Origin: Tribonema minus
Taxonomy: Eukaryota; Sar; Xanthophyceae; Tribonematales; Tribonemataceae
Reading direction: 5' to 3'
NCBI GenBank assembly: GCA_017506865.1
Contig: JAFCMP010000519.1
Span: 62,001 to 126,000 of the forward strand
DNA length: 64,000 nucleotides
This document shows, in pieces, positions 22,601-37,600 of the stretch. A model generated the notes under the pieces. It saw only the letters and a list, made by a program, of their open reading frames with translations, ran no database searches and was not told the origin of the DNA. How positions within the stretch are numbered: the first letter of the stretch is position 1; every line of letters begins with the position of its first letter. The position numbers were made by a program, and so were the translations under genes.

Positions 22601-25600
22601 GCAACGGTGTGCAGCGTGAGAAGCACAGTCGAGAGGGTGGTGAGGCGCATGTGTCGGCGTTGAAGGCTCCGCAATGAAGGGATTGGCAGGCATGGCATCA
22701 GTGATAGCAGTGTGAGGTAGCACGTGCACCACACAATACAGGCCGCTGGCAACAAATCTGCTGGGTAATGCCTTATCTACACTAACATGCATGGCCACTG
22801 GATTCGGTGAGCTTGGCAATCGCCTCAATCAAGTTAAACGCCAGATAGTGGCCATCTCAGCTGTGCTTGTGAGCGCATCAGCATTGAGTTGTCGCAGAAA
22901 GGTTTGCTGGCGATCACCAAGGCATTGATTCATGACACACAGATTGAGAAGAGCTTCAAGGGCTGGAGTTAGGGTTTGTAAGCAGCACAGCATGATTGTG
23001 AATATGCGTTGACGACATGCGGCATCCTGAACTTGCTTTGCATAAAAGGCAGATGTCATGGCAGTGGCACGAAGGCCTTACGCTAACCCACACCCTAATG
23101 TATGCACGAAGGCATGGCATTCCACCACCCCACCCAAGCCATGGGTCGTCAGCCACCACGGGCTTTCAGTGGACAACGAAAACAACGACTGAGCCAGTGA
23201 TAAAGATGATGAAAGCGCATGCCGTATCACCAAGTATTTATGAGTGCATACAATAGCAATGGCCAGCTGGCATACCTGTTGTATTCTATAGTACGCGTAC
23301 GCCATCGGCGGCACGAAGAGGATGAACGCAGGCGTAGCCACAGCCACCACAGTAAAGGCCGTGCACATGGCCAGGAACGCATCCGCAAACGACGCCAGGG
23401 TGGTAGGGATGGAGAGATCCAGTGTGTCACAGTCTGAGGAGAAGCGCGATATGATGCGCCCCCCTGATGTCACCTGTCACAGGGCACACAGGCACCGTGC
23501 AGGGGTGGTGATTGCAGGACTCATATCGCTCAGAACTCGCGTAGTGGCCAGAAGCCTCATGCATGACTATCTTGATTGCAGCTGCTTTGGGGGAGAAGCG
23601 AAAATACGTTGCAGTTCATCGGTTCCAGAGACGTGGACGTTGGCATGATGCGCCCCGATGATGTATCCTCGGTGCTGTTTGCCTTGCAGCATTTCAACAT
23701 GTCCTGGTATATAATGATTCTGCAGCGATCCATGACCGCTGTCTGCAAGGTATTGCGCTCCCATGCTGCAAAGATGCATGCATCAGACACCAGACTTGTG
23801 ACTGGCAATGTCTGCACAGAAAGAAGCTTCACATACCATGCGTGAAACTTGGTGCTCGCGCTTGGCATGACTCGCCAGCAAGAAGTGCTGACTCGCCAGC
23901 AAGAAGTGCTGGCAACATTGTCACTGCAGTGTTGTCAAAGGTGGTAATCCGTTGACCTCAACACAGCTCTCTCACCAGCATGCCACAGTGTGCCGCGTGT
24001 GCTGTGTTCGAGTTCCTTCTTGGGACAGAGTGCTTACTGTTTGCACACATGTGAACATATGCCGCCGCCGCAAGCAGCACACCGACACGCCCTGCTCGGA
24101 ACGCTCATGACGCTAAAGCGCACTCGCAATATTGCGTACGCAGTAGGGGTGCAAGCATACATTGAGTTCTGGCTTTGCAATACATGTGCTGCAGAAGTTG
24201 ACATTAGTACTTCTGCATGACTGCTCAGTACTGATGCTTGTGCGTCTGACAATAACAGCCTGGAAACCGATTTATCAGTACTTTAAGACGTGTAATGGGC
24301 ATGCTTGAGAATGGCGCCCAGAAAGCCGTGCCGCAAAACCGTCATGACAAGCTTAATTTGAAAGAAGTGCAGGGGTGTCGCTCACATGTGGTTGCAATGC
24401 TCAATACATATGCTGCCCCGTCAGCCCTCAGCACCATGGGTTGACGAGTGCACGGAGAGTAGGGAAGGATGCTGCTCAAGAAGTCCTTCTTCTGGCACAG
24501 AGGTTCTTGCACATGAAGAGCCGTGACATCAACGAATTATCATTAGCGCCCGACCAGATTCTTTCTTCTGGCACACATGCGTAAGGTTCTCGGACATGAA
24601 GAGCGGTGACAACATCAGCCAGTCCTCATTAGCGCCTGACCTGAAAGAAGCGCAGGTGCATGGCAGCGACATCAGCGACTTCTCATCAGCGCCTGACCTG
24701 AAAGAAGCGCAGGTGCGTGGCGGTGATCGCGTCCAACAGGGCCTGGTGCAGCGCCCTGCTGCCCTTGAGGCCCATCCAGCACACCATAAGGAAGCGCAGG
24801 CACGTCATGCACGCCGTCGCCAGACACACCGCGGCGTAGGCGCACAGGTACGCATTCGCGTCGCCGCCCTGCACGAAGGAGCCGCTCCAGTGCGCGAGCA
24901 CTGCCTCTTTGGACACGCTCACGACCTGGGAGACGATGCTCAGGGCCTGCGTATGCGTGCGACAGGGTGGCAGCGAGGGGGCTCTGGATGAGGTTCAAGC
25001 GGGCGGAAATCGCGTCATTTTTGAGCAGATCAAGAGTCGTTGCACAGCGCCTTGGCTGCCTCTATTTTTCTCTCTTAGGAGCAAAATGGCGGCACGTGCA
25101 GTTGCTCTGCCGTACAACTTAGCACATGGGGATGTCAGGCAAATTCCAAGGATTGAGCCGTAGCCGAGCATCTGCAATCATACCATTATGACGATGCCGT
25201 TGTTGCAACCCTGTAATGATAAAACCACCAATTCCTGCATAGTTTAGTGACATGTCAACTTTCTCAGTAGACATGCTCGTCATATGCATCGTCATCACTG
25301 GCGTGGCGACGGCAACGGCCACCGCCTCTTTGGGGCACAGCACGCTAACTTCAACCCTAACCCAACCCAACCCTACGGCAATGGCTTGATACCACAAGCC
25401 ACAAGCGTGCAGCCATTTCACAAGTGTGCAGCCATTTCAAGCTGCCTTAACCACCCCCTTGCTGCACATCTTTGTGCAACCTGAAAAGCAAAGCAGTTTT
25501 CCTGACACTAATAGAGTGCCAGCAAATGATAGCAAGTCGCGGTATACTTGGGAGTGCTTTGGTGTTACCCTGCTCACCAGTGTTGCGGCAACAGCACAGT

Positions 25601-28600
25601 AGGCCGCAGTATACGTGAGATTACATTTAACGTGACATTACATTGGTGTAACCCTGCTTACCAGTGTTGCGGCAACAGTCCAGATGCCACAAGCCTTGCA
25701 GTACTGCCCATAGACGGCCATGCCATGCTGCCCGGCAGACCCCCTCCTGTCTTCATCGGCCTCTCGCACGCCAGCGCCCTTGCCGCGTATGCCCTTGATG
25801 ACGGCTGAAGTAGCTCCTGCAATCATGCATACACCACATTTTGTGTTATTACACAGTTGTCAATGGTACCAGTACGCCTGTGCTGGAGTACGTGCAATTT
25901 ATCGTTGGCCATACTGGAACTAGCACCCCCGCTGCACCTGCCTCTGACGTACGCCAACAAGCACCGACTGAGCAACAGAGGGCTGCAGTACTGTACTTGT
26001 TGGTGCTAGATAGCCACATCTTTAGTTGTCCCTGTCATTGACACCTTCACTTGCACCAGCACCATGGCCTGCTTGCTGTTGCCAACAGCTGAGCTAACAC
26101 CCTCGACAACATGCATAGGTATAAATGGTATCAAAATTGTGATAACTGCAAGTTCCAGTGTGATTATGCTGAGCACCACGCACTCACCGTAGGAAACCGC
26201 CCCGTTGCCTTTGATGGCCGTTGTCTCGCTGATGCCACGTGCCGCTGCTGCTCGCTGCTGCCGCTGTTGAGCACTGCTGCCAGATGTGCTGCCGCGTGGA
26301 AGAACGGACTTGGCAGAAGCAGGTGGAGGCGGCGATGGCGTGTCATCGTAGACCACCGTGGAGAAGTCCATGCCGCTTGCCAGGAGCGATCTGTGGAATT
26401 GCGGAAAGTGGCAGCAGGACATGCACTCTCAACACGCTTGGGGAACATACACACATGTCGTAAAAGTAGTCTACAACGTTCGGCCATGTCGGCCACATCG
26501 CGTGAACTCAGGGTCTGACCATCATCGGAACCCTAAGCCAGCACGTCAATCATGTCCTGTGTACTTCAACTTGAAGCAAAGCCTTCCGTGTTGACGTTGT
26601 CACCTGCAGTCATTGTGCCTTGCGATGCGCCCCCCCTCCAGCACCAGCACGTCAATCATGTCACGTGAAACTTCAAATTGAAGTACAGCCTACGCAAGAG
26701 AATGCATCGTCACCTGTAGTCGTTGTGGCGCGCAATACGGCCCCCCTCCAGCACCAGCACGTCGTCCGTGTCCCCCAGGTACTGCGGCTGGTGCGTGGAC
26801 ATGACAACAGCGCAGCCGCGCCGCGCGAGCCGCTTGATACAATTGTCCATGACGCTGCGGCCGACTGCTGCGTCCAGTGCCGACAGCGGATCGTCGAGCA
26901 CGGCGACGTCGCAGTCGCTGTAGAGGGCGCGCGCGAGTGCGATGCGCGCCTTCTGGCCGCCGCTGACGGTGATGCCTGAGGCGGTGATGAATGCGGCATG
27001 GGCACAGGGCATCGCAGGGTATCGTGAAGGGTTGAGAGGGTAGGCTTAGGCTTTGGGTTAGGGCGTGTGACTCTGTGAGTCTCACGAGGTCTTTGCGTCA
27101 ACCAGAGCTGACTGCATTGACCAGGCACGTTCTGCTACATGCACCGATCCAGGCACTTGAACATGTTTTCTGGCAAGTTTTCATTAAGCAGCACACAATG
27201 ATCACGTACACCTCGCCAGCAAGCATCCATATCCATCACCGCACAACAAACATGTACAGGTTGAAGTATACAGATACAAGTACTGCAGTGTACAACATTG
27301 CAGCGGCCTTGCCTTTCTCGCCGATGATGGTCTTGTCCCCCTGTGGCCACTCCCTCATATCCTCCTCTAGAGCGCACGCTCTGATGGCTTCTTCATAGCG
27401 CGCTTCATCCACGCTTCCCCCCCAGCCGAACCCCCCCTGCCCCGCCATGACGATATTGTCTTTGACGCTGGCGTTGATAATCCACACCCTGTCGCCGCAG
27501 TACGCCACACAGCCGCTGCGGCACACCCAAGGCACCAGAGGCGACGATTGCTGAGGCAATGTTGTGTATGGCACTCATATGTTGATACTTCGGAAGTATA
27601 TGTATGCTGATGTGGTATAGTCTACAGCCCTGGCGGACCAATGCACCAGAGGCGATTGCTGAGGCGATGTTCGTGCATGGCACTCGTATGTTCAAGAATG
27701 TATGCTGTTGTGGTAAAGTCTACATGCCCATGTTCCTCGTCCGCCATCAATGGTGTTCTTTGTTGACTTATAACTATTGATCGCGTGCGCGTGTGCAGTG
27801 CAGCATCACGCCACATAGTCATTGGAGACATGGCACCAGGGAACCCTAGCCTAATGCCGTTAGTCCTGTCTCTCTCAGACTGATTAGTTCATGATTTCAC
27901 GAAGACCTGAAGCTTGGTTCTACCATGCTTGCTATGCGCATGTCTATTACGACTAGGTCTCCTTGTGTTCGTCTGTAGGCATTGCAAAATACCGGAGCAA
28001 ACAGTCGCTGAGAAGCTGCCTGTACCCCTGGCATGCACTGGAGCTTTTACTGACGACGCAGAGCACTCCTGGGACAACGCCCATGAAGTTCATTCTAAGA
28101 CTTGTTCACACTGCAGTAACCGCACAACTGAATGGCATCATACAGACGAGAGCACTGCAAAGGTAGTATCATGCCACATTGTGCACACAGCATGGTGGCA
28201 GGTCAGCAGTGCATGATACCAGACGCCAGCATTTGGTACAAGCTCCAAGTAGATACATACATACCTTGCATACTACACCACAAACATGATGATTAAACCA
28301 CACGAATGATGATTGCACCACACACATGATGATGACTGCATCTCAAGCACTGTTGAAACAATACAAAGATGAAGCACCAGCCACTGGAGGTCATCATAAG
28401 CACTGATGAGATAACCGAAAGATACGGCAGCAACCACTAAAAGTCGTCATCAGCAAGTGCAGTCAGTGCAACACCACAAAGGCATTCTTTGTGCGCTGAG
28501 CACTGCAGTGCACTCACGTCTGTGATCGGACGGTGACAGTTCCGGAACCAATGTGCTCCAGTAGTCCCATGAGCAGTGTTGACTTGCCACTGCCAATAGT

Positions 28601-31600
28601 GCCTACCAAGACCGTCAGGCCTGCACCAGCAGCAGGCAATAGCAGACAGACTTTGTATAAGGTAGGTTCAGTCAGGCATAGTGGATGAGTGCACCTGTGC
28701 ACGACATAGCAGGCATGCACTCCAGGCTTTTTTTTACTGCGGCAAACACTAATTTCAGAAACCCGTTTCACACAATTAACGATAATTGTGCGCGTTTGAT
28801 CCAACATGAGAGCCAATGCACAAAAGCACAGCAGTCATTGGCAGACTTGCCTGGGCCGATGTCCAGATCGACTCCTGTCAGGCAGGGTGCGCTGGCGGTG
28901 GCGGCACAGCTGGCGAACGCGGCATCAAATGCAGTAACGCCAGGTGGGCCCTTCTGCAGCGTACTGTCCCTGGTGGTCTCCTGCAAGTGCACAGAGCAGG
29001 AGAGCATGACAACCCATAAATAGTAAACGCATCACAGGGGGTACTTTACAACCTCCAGAATGCGGGGTCTTTAGTTTCCTTTGGTCACATACATTTCTGA
29101 CACCTACAGAGCGAGTTCTCTAGTGGCTTTATTCAGTGGCTTCAAATCCTAATGTGAGCGACTGAAGCGTCTGGCGTGGTACGTGCCACAACACTGCCCC
29201 TGAAAGCCACTATTATAAGTGGAAGCCTGTCATGCTGATGCAGAATGCAGTAACATAAATTAGTAGATTGTAGTAAAACAAATCAGTAGATTGCTAGCAG
29301 ATGCCTGTATGCGGCACCTGGATTTGACAAGTGATTGCTGAAAGGCTGGTACTAAGGCTTGCAACAGCAAACATTATAGCACATAGCACCGGTGATTTCT
29401 GGAATGATCTCTGGAATCACACGTGGCAAAGCTCCAGCTGTCACGGGTTAAGGGAGAAGTAAAAGTGATCCTTACTTGAGCTCTAGTCTGCTTGCGTCTC
29501 TCTCAATGTTTCAGTGGAATACTTGTAGGAAGTGCAAATTTTCAACTTCACCTGCTCCTTGAGGAACATCTCCATGCGTTCCAGCGAAATCTTGGAGTCT
29601 GCCCAGAGCTGTATGGCCTGTGCAACAATTCAACGACAGCAACACACCAGTTGACGCATCAGTGACAAACACAGAACTGCTATCGGTTGTCATTCGTGAG
29701 TTACCACCGACGCTCACATATGCTCAAATGGCATACCATCATTTCATCTTAAAGTGAGCCTGCCTACAATTAATACTCATGTTGACCACTTCAATCTTGT
29801 GTTTTGTGCGTCATAATAAGAAGCAAATTTTCACATGTTGGAGCACGCAGCACTCCTTGGTTGTCTAAGCGTCAGCGCCGTCACGGTCTCAATCACTCAT
29901 AAACATACTAACTTGGTACGCAATCAATGTGCAAGAACACTTACTGCCTACGGTAAAAACAAGCTGGAACAAGGCAGATGGCACAAGCCATGTCCGGTCG
30001 AGTCTTTGGATGTGGCGGCCGCATGTAGACGTCAGCAGCAAAAAAACACTGGTTCCGTCGCCGCTGCAGATGTCGAATGCTAATTACGACTCCTCCGCAG
30101 GCGCGCTGAATCAAAACTCGCCTAAAGCTCAATCAGACGCTGCAACATGCACTGCCATCTCTGCTACATGAGCAGTTGCAGCAGTAGTTTCCACCTCACA
30201 CATGGATATCTACAGGTCTTGTATGCAGCAGAAGCCGAGCGCGCATCAACTCAATCCTGACCCTAACCTTGCACTTATGGTAGCCGAAGTAGTAGAAGTA
30301 TCATTTCTAGCAGCGTGTACCTTTGGCATGACGTGAAACGGGTGGCCGATGGTGTTGAACAGTGCCAGCGCTGCAGAGCAAAGTCGAGCATGGCACGGAG
30401 AAGCAAGGACATGCAGGCCACAGGCGTTTAGTCAGTGCAATCGACCTGCCCTGCGAGACAATTGCAGCGCAACCAAAAAATGCAGGCAGCATGCAAGCAG
30501 TGAAGGATATAATGTTGTGAGTACAACGAAGCACAAGATGATCGTGCAGCGCATTTGTTCAAGGTCAGCACATTTCTGCCCAACTCAGTGACAGTGTGTA
30601 TAGAACAGATACCTCAAGGCATCACGAGAGATCGTACACATACGTAGCCTACAGCCAAACCCTAACCCTTGTCAACGTCATGCCACCCATAATCCTTTGT
30701 GCACAATTTTGTTTCTGCGGCGCTGTGCCGTCCCAAACATAGCAGATACCTGCCTATAGGTGCCAGCATCCAGTGCTTTTTGAACTGTGTTGCGGTCCTC
30801 GCAATACCATGCAAACATACCTGTGAAAGCTTTGTCCGCCGTCAGAACATTGCCGCTGAGGGTGTAGGCAGCAAATGACGCCAGCGCTACCGCAATCGGG
30901 CTGGACCTCATGACCGCCTGCAATGGCACAGTGCAGTAAGGCCAATGGTGAGTGGTGCAGCAACAAAGCTGCACATCAGCTGTGCTGTGAGGGGGTGGTG
31001 GTGATGAAAGACACTGATGGGGGCTGTGAGCTGTGTGCGTGTTGCATGTCACAAAGAGCAGGCGACACCATGCAGATGTATATTCACAGACTCTATGTTC
31101 ACTTGTGACTATGGCATCACCTGCCTGGTCGTAATATGTTGTAGTGAGGCGTATGACACCACTGGCGGAGCGTGCTGCTGCAAGCTAATTTTAAGCTTTG
31201 CACCCGAGTGCACAACCTGCATTCACCTCACTTCAACATTGCTCATTAGCCGACAGGGTCAGGGGTAGGCTCAGCAGCGCATGAAGCGTTGCACCAGGCA
31301 TCAGCAATGTGGGGCATCAGTTGTACATGCCTTAGGGTTAGGGTTTGGAGGGCATCATCCGTTGGACATGCCGTGCTTCCTGCAACAACAACACAGGACC
31401 TTTTGGTGCACAACACTTCAAGTTGAAGTCATATCGCACCTGATTGTAGGCCCCGAGAAGCAGCGCCTTCCTGATGGTGCCCAGTTCTGCGTCTCTCAGC
31501 TGCTGCACACGATCCTTAAACAGCTGCACTCGTCAGCACGGAGCATCATCCATTTTTTATCACAGAAGCGCTCACAATGGCACAAGTGTGCAACATGCAT

Positions 31601-34600
31601 CTCGCTCTTTGCAGTTGCTGCACATGGCCCTTGAGCCTGAACAGTAATTGGGGTCATGAGACACATCATGTGGGGGGGTCAATGCGGTCAAGTGATTGAA
31701 TGAGTAAGAAATTGAGTGATCTGGAGATCAATTTCGTTCAATAGCTGCAGTGTGAGCAAGAACCACGCATACCTGCCCAGACTGCTTCTTAGCCAGATAG
31801 GCAGCGCCTGTGATTGTATCAAATCCTTCATGTGTGCAACTGTTGGCGGCACCCTGACAGTGATTGGATGCCTTGAAGTGACACACATCAGAGCGCATTG
31901 TGTGCGAAGGTTTGTGTTGTATGACGAGTGTATTCAATAAGCTGTGCATGGCGCCATTTCCGAAGGCAGCGGTTGACGTAACATCATACTTGAAGTACGT
32001 ACTTCACATAGTTGTAAGTGCGTACCTTCTCCATGCCATTAAGCTTGATGGTCTTCATGCCCTCCACCATCTCGCTCACCAGGTTGATCCTATAGGTGAC
32101 AGGAGGAACACAAGAAAGGCAAGCAGAAGCACAGAGGTGCATATTTACAGAGGTGCACTTGTCGCCGGCAGCAAAATGCATTACCTGCAGGTGGCTGGAT
32201 GTAGGGGTAGGCTCAAACGAGCGCTGCCACCACAATCCATAGCTTCATACTTGGAGGCATGCACGGTGTGCAAGGGGCTTGATGAGCATCAGTCTTGCCT
32301 AATCCCAACCTTCGCCCTTACCGTAACCTAACCCTAACCCTGCTGTGCCTCTGAATCGCACACAAATATCACGGTACGTCCCTCACTACTGTAGCTGTGA
32401 TAGCCGCTTTTTGTGGACAACTATCCTCCTGTGCAAGTTGCTGCTCAGCTACTGTTACAACGAATACGTTCCACGTAGCAAACATCAGCCAAAAGTCAGC
32501 ACCAATTGGTCAAGTCGAAGCTTCGAATCTCAACACAGTTGTCTGAGGTGATTTGATGATGTTGTCTGCGCCAGTCAGTGAACACAACGTTCAGGCTGAA
32601 AATCGCCACAAACTTTAGTCACAGTGTGCTGCCTGCGCAAATCTGAGAACGCATAAGATTTTGCGGCACTTGGGAAGATGATCATACATGGCCTTGAAGT
32701 GTTCTGAACTCATCTGGCCTCATCTTTGCCTGTGGTGATTGGCATTGCGCTACTCAAAGCAAGTACTTCCGGAGTACGAAGTACCTGGGGTAGGGTTCAT
32801 GACCTACCTGCGGTCAGCAACCCCCAGCACCCCCTTCCTGTACTTCTGCCCCTTCTTGGCCACCCACGTCTCTACCGGTATGAGCACTGGCACCAGTGCT
32901 ACACCAATCAGCGCAGAAGGGCCCAGCACGTGCAGGAGCAGCAGCGTGCAGCCTGACAAGGCACACAAACGCAAGGAACAACCACCAAGTGTTGTCAATG
33001 TGAGGGGCCCAGGGAGCAACGCAATGTGCGCAACCTACACACGCTGTTGGCGACTGGGAACAAGCTGCGAGAAAGCGTCATTGCGAGACAGCAGCATGGG
33101 GTTTGTGTGTCCTGCAATTACAAGGGTCGGAGCTAGGGTTACACGCCCCCCCCACACTCAATAGAAGTGAGCACGTGAACCATATCTTAGGGTTAGGGTT
33201 CTATCTCACCCAATCTTAATCTTATTAGCTGAGGTGTCGCTGGCTGTATTGCTGTCAACATGCACACATGGCGGTTCCACAACACCGCATCTTGACATTG
33301 AGCATTGCTATATGTGGCGCATTGCTGATTGCATGAGCCATCCATGCTCTGCTGTACCTATATCCAGACTCCGAGTGGCCGGTTTGGTGGCCCTAACTCT
33401 AACCCTAAGCCTAATCCCAACTCAAACACAGAGCCATACAATGACTTAGGGTTAGGGTTACCCTACTAACCCTAACCCTAACCCTAAGTGTTGCGTGCAC
33501 ATCAGTTCCACCACTCTGAGCATTACCCGCTCATCACACATGTACACTATCAAATTACGGTACGACAATGAAGTGCATGCAGGCACTCACCAATTGCCGT
33601 GAGGGGTGCCGCCCAGAGGTTGTGCGCAAATACAATCATCTCGCGCACCATGTTGAGGTCCTTGCTCTGCAGATTGGTGATCTGCGGTCACGGCAGCATG
33701 CAAATGCAACAACCATCACAACATCAATCCTTGCAACTCTCATACGGGCCACCAGTATAGCACCGAGTCAGAGTCAGAGTCAATGCTGAACACGCCCATG
33801 CAATTGATGACTCTTACATGCCATTTAACCAACCTGTGTCTTGCGCGCGTTCTTAATGCAACTTTGATCACAGCAAGCCAATGTTCAATGTTCATGCTGA
33901 CTTTTACCCCTTCGCCGATCGAAATGGCACTCACACAATACACAGATGTGCACCTGTCAACACTCATTTGATACACTTGTCAAACACCAGCAATGAAAAC
34001 AATTCTAGCGAGAGAGACTCAGAGCCTTCTTTACCTTGCCGAGCTTTGGGCCCTCCACAGCTGTCCTCGACAGCTTCAGTGCCTTGCTGAACAGCGCAGA
34101 CGAGATGGTCGCACTGGCCTTGGCTGCTGTCACAAACACTGAGCAACATCAACACCACGCATTGTGTTGCTGGTCTCAGAGCGTTGCGGTGGTGTGAGAA
34201 GGTGTGGGACAACAGGCCAGCCCTGCAGATGTTTGTGAATGAAAGTTGATGTCAAATGAGTCAAGACGCTCAGCAAGTCAGCGCATTGTCAAGCGCTGGT
34301 TGAGATGAGTCTGCCCGACAACACTGCATGGCACGCGCAAAGAGCCCTTGTTGATAGTGTTCAGTCTCGCATGCCATGCTGCATGTGATTCAGAGCGCGA
34401 ATGGGTCGATAATAGTGCGTACAGCCTGTGACCAATGACGACGCGCAGGCATGCGTGCGCAGGTGTGACAACACGTAGAACGTGACTACTTGAAGTACAC
34501 AAAACTGCAGCGTCAACTCAAGAGCGCACCATTTGTAGTTTGTGGCACATAGACACGTTTGATGTACGTGTGCGGAGAAGGTATGTGTTGCACATTTTTC

Positions 34601-37600
34601 AAATGGTTCATTTGATGAACCGCGAAGCAGTGCATGTGGTCAAACCATCGATTTGAGGAGGTTAGGCGGGTCAATGCAAACTTGAGCACGCAAACTAACT
34701 TGAGAGCATCAATGGTGGGCACTAACCTCCATGGATGAACTGCTGCAGCGTGAGGGCTTGTACCAGCACCATGCAGAACAGCAGCACAGCCAGGGTGCAT
34801 CCGCCCGCGCTGCACAAGACACATCACAACGTGAATGGCGTGAGATCAAACAGTGCTGTCACTTGTGACACAATGGTAATTTAGGACTAGGGCTAGGGTT
34901 TGGCCGCAACCCTTTCACCAATCATAATTCAAATCTTAGGGTTAGGTTAGGGTAACCCTAACCCTAACCCTAACCCTAACCCTAGGTTTTGGCCGCAACC
35001 CTTTCACCAATCATAATCCAAATCATAACGCAAAGTCTAACCTCGCACCAAAGCTAGTGTACTGCGCAAGACTAGACAATGGTCACACAGGTGTCATGCC
35101 AACACTCCTGCATAAAGGCGTTCGATGTATCCTTATCAAACACTATAATGCCGTTAGGAGGGAAGGCTTTGTATCATTCAAATTACAGTATACGTCACCT
35201 CTGGTGCAAGGTATGCGCTGACATGAATCATGATGAATGAACAGTCCCAACTGGCCCCGCTCGGTTGCTTGTGAGCGAGGCCATTTAGGGTTAGGGTTAA
35301 CCCTAAGGAGTTCCAAGTACGTAGGCAGTCACATCAACAGTGCTGCACAATACTGGGGTCATGCCCAGCGACCACCGATGTGTAAGTTGCTGCGTTACAG
35401 CCAGGACGTTTCGCTGTCACTGTGTTAATGCTGCACACAAAAGCCCAGATGCCGCAACGGTTCGCTCCGCAGATAGGTTCTTGTCTCCCGCTGCGGGTGC
35501 CTGCGCCTGCCTTTGATGCTTGATATGGCCCTGTCAGTGCTTCCTTTTGACCGTTACTGCAATGCTCTTTCATCACAACTGCCAGCTTCAGCAGCAAACT
35601 CACGTGGTGTCTGGTACCCACGTGCTGCCCCCGTGCTTGTGCCCCACAAACAGGATGAGCTGACGCAGCACGAGTGGTGTCAAGAGGTTGCACGACTCGG
35701 TGGCCAGCCTGAACACGCCCGCAATGCCGTAGTCCCTGGTGTGCGTGGTAAAGAAGCAAAGCAGCCACAGGCATGAGAGTATGGCATATGCATGCAGGCA
35801 TACACTGACCCTAACCTAACCCTATAATCTGACCTACCCTTAGCCTAACCCTCACCCTCGCTCTTCATCGTAACCTAGCGTTCTAGGTATGAATACAGGC
35901 AAGCAAGACCTGCTGCAGGCTTGCTGAATACGCTCTTGGGTGCTTGCTACACGCCATGCATACTCACCAAGCAGTTTTGCGCGCAACGGTACAGGCAAAT
36001 TACACAAAGATTCCTACCCGCACACACCATGACCGCGGTCCCATACATATAAGCACACAACACTTGATGTTGGAGTTGAAGTGAGTGTTGACTGTTGCAT
36101 TTCAGTCTCACCAGGCGTTCATGTGGACCAGTGCCTTCCTGAGAGACATGGGCTCGCCGCCCTGCACAAGTCCTTCAAACTCAGAGCACAGGTGCTCTGC
36201 ACGCAGCTCCTCTGGGAGTATCAGCAGCTCATCCTGGCGCAGTACACAGGGCAGGATAAACATTGCCAAACGACCGTTTTGAGGAGTAAACAGTGGCGAT
36301 CAAGTGAGTGACTGGTATGATGAGTATATGAACAGAGGGTGTTCTCGCCGCTTTGCAGGTATGCCGTAGCTCAATAATTATGAAGACACTTGCAAGCAAA
36401 CGCCCAGCAAATCAAGAACAGTGCATCAACTTCGAGCTATGACAGCTTGAAGTTATGGCTAGGATACGACCCACAATGCATGCAACTAGCACAACCATCA
36501 CATGTACACGCTACGTGGGGCATGCTTAATGATTGGTGCAGAACACACTCTGACCGCCATTACCATCAGGCACCATGAACCAAGACACTTCTTATGTCTC
36601 CCTTGCAGGGAGTGCTTCTGCATGGTAGGCTACAGTATCAAGGTTCTCGACAGCTGTTGCATGCTTACCTGATCCAAGGCGCCCTTCCTGGCTATGACTC
36701 CTTGCATGACGGGCTTGATCCATGTAAACTGGACAGCAACACAGGCATAGCAACAGGGCGAGTGCATGGTGTGTACTTCACGGTATAGAGTATGCACCTA
36801 ATGCATAAGCAAAGTGCTGATTCACGAGCAACGCATGGGGGTCGAACGCACATTCACCCCGACTGGTGGTTACAGATCTGAATCGTCAGTGTTGCAGAGT
36901 GTCGTAGTGAGCACTGATATGACACAAGGCAACAACGCTGGAACGACTGCAACAGCTGTTGACAAAGTATTTGATTGTGATACATCAGAAGTAAAGCACA
37001 CTGCAAAAAAGTTCAGACTTTGTTGTTTCATAGAGCTGAATGAACACTGGAAACCGAGGGCTGTCCCCTGCGCACCACCAGCCAACTGCGCAGCGCATAC
37101 ATATGTACATCACGGTATGTATCACCAGACACAGAAAGTACAGTGCCGGCCTGCGTCCGGAAACCACGTTGCCACTGTCAGGTAGTAAAATAAGACAATG
37201 CTTCAGCACGAAAGTCAGTGTTTGAGAGAATGAAAAAATGCCTCGGGCTGTACGGGTAGAACGGGCTTGCAAACAACAGGCCTCAAGCGCCACTTGTTCT
37301 TTCCATGCCTGCGTCGAACCAAACCTACTCAGACTTTTGTTGCTCCCAAATGAGGGAATAACTGGAACAGCGGACGCAATCAGGCAGGGTTAGGGATATG
37401 CAACCCCAAGCACTTCAACACGAAAGTGCGCAGAAGTGCTGATGTTCAAATGGCACAGGCTCAGCAGACGCCCCATGCGTTTCGAAAGGCAGGTTTGGTC
37501 GTTGTAACAACGCAATCAGGAAGAAATCCTTCCACACGAGAACACACAGAACTGCTGGCGTTTCAATGGCGCAGGCTCAATGCAGCAGACGCCCGGACTG

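Noticed and set aside
25290..25410. Minus-strand Val/Ala frame as an ABCC exon
   Set aside because: Exons 25816-25662 and 24946-24698 join in phase 0 to give a continuous membrane helix; no room for it.
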